Assembly: GCA_011170385.1 (NCBI GenBank)
Contig: DUFE01000070.1
Location: 1 to 5,566 of the forward strand
Source: Dehalococcoidia bacterium
GTDB lineage: Bacteria > Chloroflexota > Dehalococcoidia > Dehalococcoidales > W693
Length of the DNA stretch: 5,566 bases
Reading direction: 5' to 3'
Below, piece by piece: positions 1 to 5,566 of the stretch. The notes beneath the pieces are model-generated. The model saw nothing but the letters and a program-made list of their open reading frames with translations. It was not told the DNA's origin and searched no databases. How positions within the stretch are numbered: position 1 is the stretch's first letter; each line of letters opens with the position of its first letter. The translations under genes were made by a program, and so were the position numbers.

Positions 1-2296
1 GCACGAAATCAGATGCAATCAGTACACCGAAGCCGCCTAAAGTGGTCATTGCCGTGGTTACTATCGCCCGCCCGATCTTGGTCAGCGCCGTTACCATCGC
101 CTCCCCGGGCTGTAACCCCAGCCTCCTCTCTTCCTCGTATCGCCCCATAAGCAGCACCATAAACTCGGTGCAGATGCCGATGATAATTATACCCAGCACG
201 GCGGTCAGCGGGTTAAGCGGGATGCCGATGAGATACATATCCAGCGAAGACCAGGCTATTACCGCCCCCACCGCTATGATAGCGAAAATCGGACGGCTGA
301 TGTTACGGTAAATAAGCATAAGAATGGCAAACACAGCACCGAGGCATATTAGGTTCATGGTGAACCTGGTGCCCACCACGGCGTCCACGGTACTGGCTCC
401 AAGGGCTAGAGTTCCCACCGGTGAAACCTGCACGCCCTCCGGCGGTTGAGTGCCACCTTCTATAGCTTTGATCAGATCATTGGTTTCTTCAAGGGATATG
501 TATTCGATAACAAATGATATACTAGCTATATTTCCGCCCTCTGATATGACCTGCTCCAGATAGACTTTTGGGATGCCTGCCAGTATCTGCTCGATTTGCC
601 CTTGATCCGGGATTACGCCGCCTGCTACCCCGGCAACAAGCGATGCCGGGCTGCTTACCGAGATAAGTTCGGGGTGTAGCGCTAGCGCTTCTTCCTGGTA
701 ATCCTTCATCCAACCTAGAACCTCCGTGCTGGTAACGTCATCCGCCTCCACCATAAAGCGAATATCGCCGCCGCTGCCGATTATCTGGCGCAGTTCGCGT
801 AGCTCCTTCAGTTCTGTTATGGTCTGTGGCATAAGCTCCTCGTAGTTTGTGTTCACCGGCAGCCACTGATCGACGACACCGCCGCCGATGGCGAAAACCA
901 GCGCAATAAGGAATATCGGCAGCGTATGCCTTATCGCCAGCCCGGCAACCCGGGATAGGACACGCTCGATGCGTCCGCTCGCCACCGACGCTGCCTTCTG
1001 TAGTCTGGCTACGGGTGTTCCCCGATCCCCCAAATAGAGGATACCATTGAGTAAAAACAATCCGGCTATATAGCTCAATACGATGCCCACCGCCAGCACC
1101 ATACCGAAGTCACGTATCATCGGTACCTCGGATATATACAGGGTGATGAAGCCTATTATGGTCGCCAGCAGGGCGATGCCGACCGCCGGGAATATCCTCG
1201 AAACCGAGGTGACTATGGCTTCACCCACCGAACGGCTTCTGATTATCTCTTCCTGGTAGCGGTTCTGAAACTGTATGGAGTAGTCTATACCGAGGCCGAT
1301 GAGTATTGGTAGCACCGCCATAGTCGCCATAGTTACATCGACTGAGGCATACCCCATAATACCAAAGGTCGCCAAGGCTCCTACACCTACCATAAGTAGA
1401 GAAAGCAGCCGCAGGCGCACCCTAAATATGATGATCAGAATCAGCACCATAGCCGCCACCGAAAGCCCCAGCAGAATCGCCATATTTCTGGTCATACTAA
1501 CGGATATGGAGTCTATTAGCCTGGCATCGGCGATTACGGTAACGCTTATACTATTTAGCGGGTTGTCGGAGAAGAAAGCTTCGATGTCGTCAGCCGCTTT
1601 CACCGCCGTTTCCTGGTCCATATTGCCTTCGGGCGTTACCAGTATTAGGACATGTTTATCATCGGGGACAAAGGACTGCATCGCATCATTGATATCCCCT
1701 TCAGCGTCATAAATCACCGTTTCTATAAACGCCTGGTTCTCCAGCGATGGCTCCCCGATTTGTAATAGCTGCTCTATCTGCGGCAGGAACATCTGCCGCA
1801 CATCTTCCCTCGCCTGCTGTGCTGCCACCTCCTGCTGCACCTCATCAAGCCCCATTGCTGCAGCAGCCTGCCTGGCTGCCGCCGCTGCCTCTTCCTGGGC
1901 AACGGAAACCTGCTCCATAAGAGCCTGGCTTGCCTTCTCCGCTTCTACTATCGCCGTCTGTAATATAGTAATCGGACCGATAATGGCACGATAGCGCTCG
2001 TCACTGATGATCCTCTGCTCGAAATCGGACAGGACTGCCAGGTTATCGGATGAGAAGATGTCCTTCATTTCCCCCATTAGCGAGACTGTAATGGGTTCAC
2101 CACCGAATTGCTCCTGATAGTGCTGGCTGTCCTGCCATAGCTTCGAATCGGGCGATACTAGGGAATTAAATCCGGTTTCGCTTTCAAGCATGGTGACGCC
2201 CGGCGCCAGCGCTGCCGCTAGTACAACTGCAACTACTACCAGCCACCATGGCCTGCGCTTGATAAAACGGGCTAACGACTCTGAGAACTTCCTCAC
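1..2296 (-). CDS. MMPL/RND-superfamily exporter, HAE3-like, 3' end cut by the window
   Basis: This is probably a proton-driven inner-membrane exporter of lipids or hydrophobic compounds. The minus strand is open for 765 codons from a GTG at 2296 to the left edge. An in-frame TGA at 2305-2303 excludes any earlier start. GAGGG at 2310-2306 is a suitable ribosome site, and the GTG overlaps the upstream regulator's stop as GTGA. The layout is the RND duplicated fold: TM1 at about residues 13-33, a large external loop, TM2-6 at about 269-419, TM7 at about 459-479, a second large loop, TM8-10 at about 645-718, and TM11 at about 745-765, where the window ends. TM12 and the tail are missing. TM4 carries GLGIDY (D338, Y339), the expected proton-relay pair. 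The matching TM10 site reads GICTEF (E711, F712). The first loop contains an alanine- and glutamine-rich coiled coil at about 115-170. No outer-membrane or adaptor partner gene is visible. Family assignment is secure; the substrate is unknown. Confidence 0.93.
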   Translation of the reverse strand, partial: MRKFSESLARFIKRRPWWLVVVAVVLAAALAPGVTMLESETGFNSLVSPDSKLWQDSQHYQEQFGGEPITVSLMGEMKDIFSSDNLAVLSDFEQRIISDERYRAIIGPITILQTAIVEAEKASQALMEQVSVAQEEAAAAARQAAAAMGLDEVQQEVAAQQAREDVRQMFLPQIEQLLQIGEPSLENQAFIETVIYDAEGDINDAMQSFVPDDKHVLILVTPEGNMDQETAVKAADDIEAFFSDNPLNSISVTVIADARLIDSISVSMTRNMAILLGLSVAAMVLILIIIFRVRLRLLSLLMVGVGALATFGIMGYASVDVTMATMAVLPILIGLGIDYSIQFQNRYQEEIIRSRSVGEAIVTSVSRIFPAVGIALLATIIGFITLYISEVPMIRDFGMVLAVGIVLSYIAGLFLLNGILYLGDRGTPVARLQKAASVASGRIERVLSRVAGLAIRHTLPIFLIALVFAIGGGVVDQWLPVNTNYEELMPQTITELKELRELRQIIGSGGDIRFMVEADDVTSTEVLGWMKDYQEEALALHPELISVSSPASLVAGVAGGVIPDQGQIEQILAGIPKVYLEQVISEGGNIASISFVIEYISLEETNDLIKAIEGGTQPPEGVQVSPVGTLALGASTVDAVVGTRFTMNLICLGAVFAILMLIYRNISRPIFAIIAVGAVIAWSSLDMYLIGIPLNPLTAVLGIIIIGICTEFMVLLMGRYEEERRLGLQPGEAMVTALTKIGRAIVTTAMTTLGGFGVLIASDFV

Positions 2297-2310
2297 CTCA
2301 CCTCACCCTC
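2291..2310. repeat. Tandem TGAGG pentamers at the regulator-exporter junction
   Basis: Read on the minus strand, TGAGGG is followed by three TGAGG copies (2305-2291). The array encodes the last residues and stop of the MarR protein, supplies the ribosome site for the exporter, and contains the exporter's GTG start. A change of one 5-bp unit would shift the end of the regulator's frame and the start context of the exporter. Confidence 0.7.
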
Positions 2311-2763
2311 ACACGACTCAGGTTTCGTTCTGCTGACATTTTCAAGCAGCATCTCGGCAACCTCGGCCGCCTTTTCCAGTTGCTCCGCCGCCAGACCATC
2401 CAGCAGTCTTTCCATCTGTATTTGACCTGATATCCACAGCCCATTGATAAGCTCACGTCCGCTGGCAGAAAGCCTGGTGATAACCAGCCTCCTGTCTTGG
2501 ATATCGGCTTCACGCACCACCAGTCCCTTCCTAACCAGCTTATCTACGATGCCGGTGGCTGTCGGTAAGGCGATTTCCAATTTTGAGGCGATGTCACTCA
2601 TTCGGCTTTGACCGGTGGCTTGCAGCACCAGCAATACCCGCAGTTGGGTAACGGTCAGGTCTGAAGAAAACCACTCCGTCGGTATCCGGGGGCTCAAATT
2701 ATCATATATCGCCTCGGCTAGCTCCAATATTCTTTTTACCTTTCCGTCTCTGTCTTGAGGCAT
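2293..2763 (-). CDS. MarR-family transcriptional regulator
   Basis: This 156-residue protein has the usual MarR length and fold and is probably a dimeric DNA-binding repressor that releases DNA when it binds a small hydrophobic ligand. Amphipathic N- and C-terminal helices (about residues 8-25 and 108-145) would form the dimer interface. The winged helix-turn-helix covers about 36-105: the SRMSDIASKLEI and ALPTATGIVDKLVRKGLV stretches give the DNA-reading helices. The wing follows, with the family's D-R-R signature at D90-R91-R92. The ATG at 2763 is preceded by GGAAGGA with 8 bases between. Its stop overlaps the exporter's GTG start, so the two are almost certainly cotranscribed and translationally coupled. 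It therefore very likely controls that exporter and itself, through the palindrome on its own promoter. A single cysteine (C151) in the disordered tail is not a convincing redox sensor. The inducer cannot be predicted. Confidence 0.95.
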   Translation of the reverse strand: MPQDRDGKVKRILELAEAIYDNLSPRIPTEWFSSDLTVTQLRVLLVLQATGQSRMSDIASKLEIALPTATGIVDKLVRKGLVVREADIQDRRLVITRLSASGRELINGLWISGQIQMERLLDGLAAEQLEKAAEVAEMLLENVSRTKPESCEGEVR

Positions 2764-2804
2764 AGTATTATTCCTTCCATTATAATTATTTTTACTTTTC
2801 TAAT

Positions 2805-2824
2805 TATTTGGTTATACCTAAATA
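2805..2824. promoter_or_regulatory. Putative MarR operator, 20-bp near-palindrome
   Basis: TATTTGGTTATACCTAAATA pairs at 8 of 10 positions about its centre, in the 18-20 bp size range typical of MarR-family operators. It covers the predicted start site (near 2819) of the marR operon, just downstream of its -10. A bound dimer there would block transcription, which fits autorepression. An additional 8-bp perfect palindrome, ATAATTAT (2782-2789), and a direct repeat, TAATTATTT (2783-2791 and 2801-2809), lie beside it and may be secondary sites or simply AT-rich sequence. Confidence 0.6.
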
Positions 2825-2825
2825 T

Positions 2826-2854
2826 ATTATAGTAACTCTTCAAACGAATGTCAA
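2826..2854 (-). promoter_or_regulatory. Consensus sigma-70 promoter of the marR-exporter operon
   Basis: On the minus strand, TTGACA (2854-2849) and TATAAT (2831-2826) are separated by exactly 17 bp, an exact match to the housekeeping promoter consensus. The predicted transcription start is near 2819, giving a leader of about 55 nt before the regulator's ATG. A second TATAAT at 2784-2779 lies too close to the ribosome site to be the functional -10. Confidence 0.85.
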
Positions 2855-2876
2855 TCCCGTCAAGAGCAGAAACTTA

Positions 2877-2885
2877 TGATATAAT
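2877..2885 (+). promoter_or_regulatory. Extended -10 promoter of the methyltransferase gene
   Basis: TGATATAAT is a perfect extended -10 element (TGn plus TATAAT at 2880-2885). The 17-bp-upstream hexamer, CCGTCA at 2857-2862, is a poor -35, which is normal for extended -10 promoters. The predicted start near 2892 leaves a leader of only about 14 nt, which includes the ribosome site GGGGGTG (2894-2900) before the ATG at 2906. Confidence 0.6.
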
Positions 2886-2905
2886 CACCGAAAGGGGGTG
2901 TTTAT

Positions 2906-3535
2906 ATGACCGAAAGCAACAGGGTTCAGTGGGTCTACTCGTCCAGAAACAACCGGGAACTAGCCGAGCGCTACGACCAGTGGGCAAAGGATTACGAAAC
3001 CAACCTGAAAAAAGATTTCCAGTACCGTGGACCACAAGTTACCGCCGGATATATCGAGAAATACATATCGAAAGAGGCAAAAATCCTGGATGCTGGCGCC
3101 GGCACCGGCTTGATGGGCGAAATACTAAACGGTATGGGCTACAAAGACCTGACGGCTATGGACCTGTCACAGGGAATGCTGGATGAAGCAGGTAAGAAAG
3201 GTGCATACCGGGAGTTGCATCAGATGGTTATGGGCGAAACCCTGGACTTTGCTGCCGATTCATTCGACGCCGTGGTAAGCGTCGGCGTGCTTACCGTGGG
3301 GCATGCACCGGCAAGCTCATTCGATGAGCTTATCCGCATCACCCGCCCAGAAGGCTATATTATCTTTACCCTGCGCCCCGATGTCTATCATAAATCCGGC
3401 TTTAAGGAGAAGCAGGCTGCCCTGGAATCGATGGGCATTTGGAAACTAGTTGAGGTTAGTGAGAAATTCCAGACACTGCCCAAGGGGGAGCCGGAAGTAT
3501 TTCACCAGGTCTGGGTGTACCGGGTTACCTCTTAA
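2906..3535 (+). CDS. Class I SAM-dependent methyltransferase, METTL27/WBSCR27-like
   Basis: This 209-residue soluble protein is predicted to transfer a methyl group from S-adenosylmethionine to an unidentified acceptor. The Rossmann-fold motifs are all present. Motif I is ILDAGAGTG (residues 60-68). The acidic end of strand 2 is in TAMDLSQGML (D86), which binds the ribose. Motif IV is FDAVVSVGVLTVGHAP (120-135), and the post-motif helix and strand read ELIRITRPEGYIIFTLR (141-157). The N-terminal YDQWAKDYE and the C-terminal half, with GFKEKQ, MGIW, a GEPEVFHQVWVYRV ending and a GHAP element, resemble the METTL27 family rather than UbiE/COQ5 quinone methyltransferases. The ATG is set by the strong upstream GGGGGTG. 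An overlapping ATG at 2848 in another frame is not used. It is divergent from the marR-exporter operon, so regulation in common and a linked role are possible but unproven. Confidence 0.92.
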   Translation: MTESNRVQWVYSSRNNRELAERYDQWAKDYETNLKKDFQYRGPQVTAGYIEKYISKEAKILDAGAGTGLMGEILNGMGYKDLTAMDLSQGMLDEAGKKGAYRELHQMVMGETLDFAADSFDAVVSVGVLTVGHAPASSFDELIRITRPEGYIIFTLRPDVYHKSGFKEKQAALESMGIWKLVEVSEKFQTLPKGEPEVFHQVWVYRVTS

Positions 3536-3556
3536 TATTAAACGTTCCATAATAAA

Positions 3557-3592
3557 ATACGCAGGTGATATTTCACCTGCGTATCTCTTTTT
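3557..3592 (+). terminator. Strong intrinsic terminator, probably bidirectional
   Basis: A perfect 12-bp stem (3557-3568 pairing with 3573-3584) closes a TATT loop and is followed by a T-run at 3588-3592. It begins 21 bp after the methyltransferase stop. On the other strand the same stem is followed by ATTTTATT, so it can also terminate the convergent zinc-ribbon gene, whose stop lies at 3607. That T-run is broken, so the minus-strand activity may be weaker. Confidence 0.88.
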
Positions 3593-3606
3593 AAACTGAA
3601 ACTGAA

Positions 3607-3903
3607 CTAGCTGTTTCTTACCTTGCGAAAACAATCGCTACAGTAGACCGGCTTATCCCCGCGGGGTTCAAAGGGTACTTCAGTATCCTTGCCACACTCG
3701 GCACATACCGTCGGGAACATCTGCCGTCTGGCACCATATCCGCTGTTACCATAACGCTCTGCTTTCCTTGCCTGACGACATGGCATACAGCGCTTCGGCT
3801 CGTTGGTATAGCCTTTTGACTGGAAGAACTCTTGCTCTTCAGCGCTGAAGGTAAAGGTGACGCCGCAATCGGAACACTGGATCGACTTGTCCTGAAAGCT
3901 CAT
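3607..3903 (-). CDS. Small double zinc-ribbon protein
   Basis: This is a 98-residue cytoplasmic protein with two treble or ribbon-type zinc sites. The first uses C10/C13 and C39/C42 around an aromatic, acidic spacer (TFTFSAEEQEFFQSKGY) and resembles the 'probable zinc-ribbon' family found in many environmental bacteria. The second uses C67/C70 and C88/C91, with the CGKDTEVPFEPRGDKPVYC pattern seen in small CxxC proteins of Chloroflexota and candidate phyla. The linker between them is basic (KAERYGNSGYGARR), so nucleic-acid contact is plausible but not shown. The start is the ATG at 3903, because a perfect AAGGAGGT (3917-3910) sits 7 bases upstream. An in-frame ATG at 3951 would add 16 residues but has no ribosome site. 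The molecular role is unknown. It shares no operon with either neighbour: it has its own promoter and faces the methyltransferase tail to tail. Confidence 0.88.
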   Translation of the reverse strand: MSFQDKSIQCSDCGVTFTFSAEEQEFFQSKGYTNEPKRCMPCRQARKAERYGNSGYGARRQMFPTVCAECGKDTEVPFEPRGDKPVYCSDCFRKVRNS

Positions 3904-3909
3904 TGAATG

Positions 3910-3917
3910 ACCTCCTT
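3910..3917 (-). promoter_or_regulatory. Perfect Shine-Dalgarno that sets the zinc-ribbon start
   Basis: AAGGAGGT on the minus strand, 7 bases before the ATG at 3903, is a full anti-16S match. It places translation at the second in-frame ATG, not the one at 3951. Confidence 0.9.
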
Positions 3918-3990
3918 CTTTCATTAGTTGGTAAGCATCCTGGTCATCCAATACTTGGGCAAGACAAGCGGTTTATCCTGCATAAAGTTA

Positions 3991-4012
3991 AGTACATACT
4001 ATTTATAGTACT
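3991..4012. repeat. Palindrome in the leader of the zinc-ribbon gene
   Basis: TACTAT (3997-4002) and ATAGTA (4005-4010) are perfect inverted arms around TT. A second, overlapping pair, AGTAC (3991-3995) and GTACT (4008-4012), makes an alternative pairing. The site lies about 25-40 nt after the predicted transcription start and about 75 nt before the ribosome site. It could be an operator just downstream of the promoter or a weak RNA hairpin; its AT-rich stem argues against a terminator. Confidence 0.5.
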
Positions 4013-4040
4013 AATGACCGAAGCCAAAACCACCATATAT

Positions 4041-4069
4041 AGCATAGCCTAAATACCTGTGCCTGTCAA
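4041..4069 (-). promoter_or_regulatory. Sigma-70 promoter of the zinc-ribbon gene
   Basis: On the minus strand, a perfect TTGACA (4069-4064) is followed after 17 bp by TATGCT (4046-4041), a 4-of-6 -10 element with the most important bases kept. The predicted start is near 4034, giving an unusually long leader of about 130 nt. It begins 37 bp after the permease stop, and I see no clear terminator between the two, so some read-through from the ABC operon is possible. Confidence 0.65.
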
Positions 4070-4105
4070 TAGATACTGCTCACAACCGCAGAAAAGCCTT
4101 CACAG

Positions 4106-4897
4106 CTACTCCTGCCGGCTGAAAGACCATGCCGAAAGAGCCAGCAGGATGATACCGAGTGCGGCTACAATCAAGATGTCCTCCAGCACTGTCATAGTAT
4201 GCCCGAAGACGGTAACGCCGATGGTGGCGGCACCTTCCGATCCCAGAAAGACCTGACGGATGGCATCGACGCCGTAAGTCAGCGGATTTACCTTGGAGAT
4301 AACCTCCATCCAGACGGGCACGTTGTTTACCGGGTAGAAGACGCCCGCCAGGAATATAAGTGGCATTATAATGAGCTGTATCACCACCTGGAATCCCTGT
4401 TGAGATTTCATCCGCGAAGCCACCAGCAAACCCATACCGGAAAGTGACACAGATACCACAACTATTAACAGCATCAGTTCCAATACCATTATAAAGCTAA
4501 TAGAAACGCCGAGTATCGGCGCCAGTATGAGCATGACCAGCGCCTGTAAAACAGCAACTATCGCCCCGCCGGCGGCTTTACCCATTATGATTCCTCCCCG
4601 CCCCAGTGGGGATACCAATATCTCCTTCAAAAAGCCGAACTCTCGATCCCAGACTATAGATACACCGGACATTACGGAGCTCATAAGCACGGTCATAGCC
4701 AGAATACCGGGGTACATAAATTGCATATAGTCTACACCGGCCGTCATCGATCCTATAATCTCACCGAAGCCGGCACCGAAGATAACCAGAAATATCAGCG
4801 GCATGGCGAAGGATGAAAACAGGCGTGAGCGCTCCTGTATGAAGCGCAGTAGCTCCCGGTAAGCTACAACCCACACTCCTCTGAATACATCTGCCAT
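4106..4897 (-). CDS. ABC-2 type exporter permease, DrrB-like
   Basis: This 263-residue membrane subunit would pair with the adjacent ATPase to export an unidentified compound (daunorubicin/polyketide-exporter type family). Six membrane segments fit at about residues 28-48, 60-82, 107-130, 134-158, 171-190 and 238-258. The family pattern is clear: an amphipathic N-terminal helix with YRELLRFIQERSRL. Next comes FMYPGILAMTVL leading into the coupling-helix region IVWDREFGFLKEILVSP (81-97). GVFYPVNNVPVWM and the conserved NPLTYGVDAIRQVFLG (204-219) lie before the last segment. The length is normal for the family. The ATG lies 6 bases after the ATPase stop. The AGGAGG inside the ATPase's last codons (4915-4910) serves as its ribosome site at a rather long 12-base distance, implying translational coupling. 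No second permease gene follows, so a homodimer is expected. Confidence 0.93.
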   Translation of the reverse strand: MADVFRGVWVVAYRELLRFIQERSRLFSSFAMPLIFLVIFGAGFGEIIGSMTAGVDYMQFMYPGILAMTVLMSSVMSGVSIVWDREFGFLKEILVSPLGRGGIIMGKAAGGAIVAVLQALVMLILAPILGVSISFIMVLELMLLIVVVSVSLSGMGLLVASRMKSQQGFQVVIQLIIMPLIFLAGVFYPVNNVPVWMEVISKVNPLTYGVDAIRQVFLGSEGAATIGVTVFGHTMTVLEDILIVAALGIILLALSAWSFSRQE

Positions 4898-4903
4898 AGC
4901 TTG

Positions 4904-5566
4904 TTAATGCCTCCTCATCATTGCCATCTGCCTCAACTGGTCCTTAAAACTTACCTCTTCGTCACGGATGGCACGTCCGGTGAGTTTCAAAAAGACGTCA
5001 TCGAGGGTGGGACGGCGGATACTTATCGATTCCAGACCATTATGGAAATCCTTCATCAGTTTGACCAGAAACTTTTCACCCTGCGGAACGCTGAATACTA
5101 TGTTATCCTTCTTAACGATAGGTTCCAGTTTGTATTTCTCTTTCAACTCGATCATAGCAGCGTTATTATCCTCGGCTTTCATGGTAACCAAATCACCGCC
5201 TACCATATCCTTCAGATTATCCGGCGTATCCAGCGCTACAATACGCCCGTGATCGATAATGGTTATGCGGTTGCAGTTTTCCGCCTCATCCATATAATGG
5301 GTGGTCAGAAATATTGTCAGGTTATGCTTCTGCCGCAGCTCCAAGATATAATCCCAGATATGGCGGCGGTTTTGCGGGTCTAGCCCCAGTGTAGGCTCAT
5401 CCAGGAAGAGCACCCGCGGGCTATGTAACAGACCGCGTGCCATCTCCAGCCGCCGCTTCATCCCTCCGGAGAAGGTGCTGACCTTGGTTTTACGTCGCTC
5501 TGAAAGCTCCACCAGCTCTAATAGCTCGTCTATACGCTTCCCCCTTTCCTCTCTGGGAACCTTATA
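4904..5566 (-). CDS. ABC exporter ATPase, DrrA-like, 5' end cut by the window
   Basis: The energising subunit of the exporter. The minus strand stays open to the right edge, giving the last 220 residues. Walker A and the Q-loop lie outside. Residues are numbered here from the edge. The signature is STFSGGMKRR (30-39), a slightly divergent LSGGQ in which F replaces L and MK replaces Q. Walker B is VLFLDEP (52-58) with catalytic E57. The D-loop is GLDP (61-64), and the switch histidine is H90 in LTTHYMDEAE. A DrrA-type C-terminal domain follows (about 125-205), ending in the characteristic RRPTLDDVFLKLTGR. This separates it from plain importer ATPases. A GTG at 5512 could be mistaken for a start, but it lies inside the helical domain just before the signature, so it is internal. 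The gene is the first of the visible two-gene operon; its promoter is not in the window. Confidence 0.94.
   Translation of the reverse strand, partial: YKVPREERGKRIDELLELVELSERRKTKVSTFSGGMKRRLEMARGLLHSPRVLFLDEPTLGLDPQNRRHIWDYILELRQKHNLTIFLTTHYMDEAENCNRITIIDHGRIVALDTPDNLKDMVGGDLVTMKAEDNNAAMIELKEKYKLEPIVKKDNIVFSVPQGEKFLVKLMKDFHNGLESISIRRPTLDDVFLKLTGRAIRDEEVSFKDQLRQMAMMRRH

Noticed and set aside
42..311. Plus-strand open frame near the left edge
   Set aside because: It is a shadow of the exporter's TM9-TM11 coding region on the other strand.
1299..1712. Plus-strand open frame of 137 codons inside the exporter region
   Set aside because: It is antisense to a continuous, clearly recognisable MMPL gene, has no ribosome site of note and a composition (Ser/Thr/Ile-rich) typical of the reverse complement of membrane-protein codons.
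2298..2513. Minus-strand open frame inside the MarR gene in another frame
   Set aside because: It overlaps the winged-helix coding sequence and has no recognisable domain or ribosome site.
2779..2784. Second TATAAT on the minus strand just before the MarR ribosome site
   Set aside because: Transcription would start within the ribosome site; the exact-consensus promoter at 2826-2854 is far better.
2836..2866. CTCTT and AAGAG inverted pair between the divergent promoters
   Set aside because: The arms are only 5 bp with a 21-bp gap, expected by chance in a sequence this long.
3904..3951. Upstream in-frame ATG that would lengthen the zinc-ribbon protein by 16 residues
   Set aside because: There is no Shine-Dalgarno before 3951, while a perfect one serves the ATG at 3903, and the extra residues do not resemble the domain.
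4070..4105. Search for an intrinsic terminator after the ABC permease
   Set aside because: Only a 4-bp CTGC/GCAG pairing and short T-runs are present, too weak to call.
4901..5383. Plus-strand open frame of 160 codons opposite the ABC ATPase
   Set aside because: The minus strand encodes unmistakable ABC motifs over the same bases; the antisense frame shows no family pattern.

Overview
The window is a compact bacterial segment with six protein genes. Five lie on the minus strand and one on the plus strand. Two of the minus-strand genes run off the window edges. Gene style, an HAE3-type MMPL exporter with an alanine-rich coiled coil, a DrrAB-like ABC pair and a small double-zinc-ribbon protein together suggest an uncultured Chloroflexota member, perhaps near Dehalococcoidia. 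That placement is an impression from protein style. There is no rRNA or marker gene to confirm it.

Left part (1-2763, minus strand): a MarR-type regulator gene overlaps by 4 bases (GTGA) with a large MMPL/RND-superfamily exporter gene, which is cut by the left edge after 765 codons. The pair has a consensus sigma-70 promoter (TTGACA, 17 bp, TATAAT). A 20-bp near-palindrome sits on its predicted transcription start. This is the classic layout of a self-repressed, ligand-inducible efflux operon.

Middle (2764-3606): a divergent class I SAM-dependent methyltransferase resembling the METTL27/WBSCR27 family has its own extended -10 promoter. It ends at a strong hairpin terminator that probably also serves the convergent gene on the other side.

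Right part (3607-5566, minus strand): a 98-residue protein with two four-cysteine zinc ribbons is preceded by a near-perfect promoter and a leader of about 130 nt containing a palindrome. Upstream of it lies a DrrAB-like ABC exporter: a permease gene 6 bp after an ATPase gene whose 5' end, including Walker A, is outside the window.

The region is therefore dominated by two unrelated export systems, with a regulator and a small-molecule-type methyltransferase between them. A xenobiotic or self-metabolite modification-and-export role is a reasonable inference, but no substrate can be named. I saw no mobile element, CRISPR array, tRNA or rRNA. No stretch longer than about 200 bases lacks a gene.
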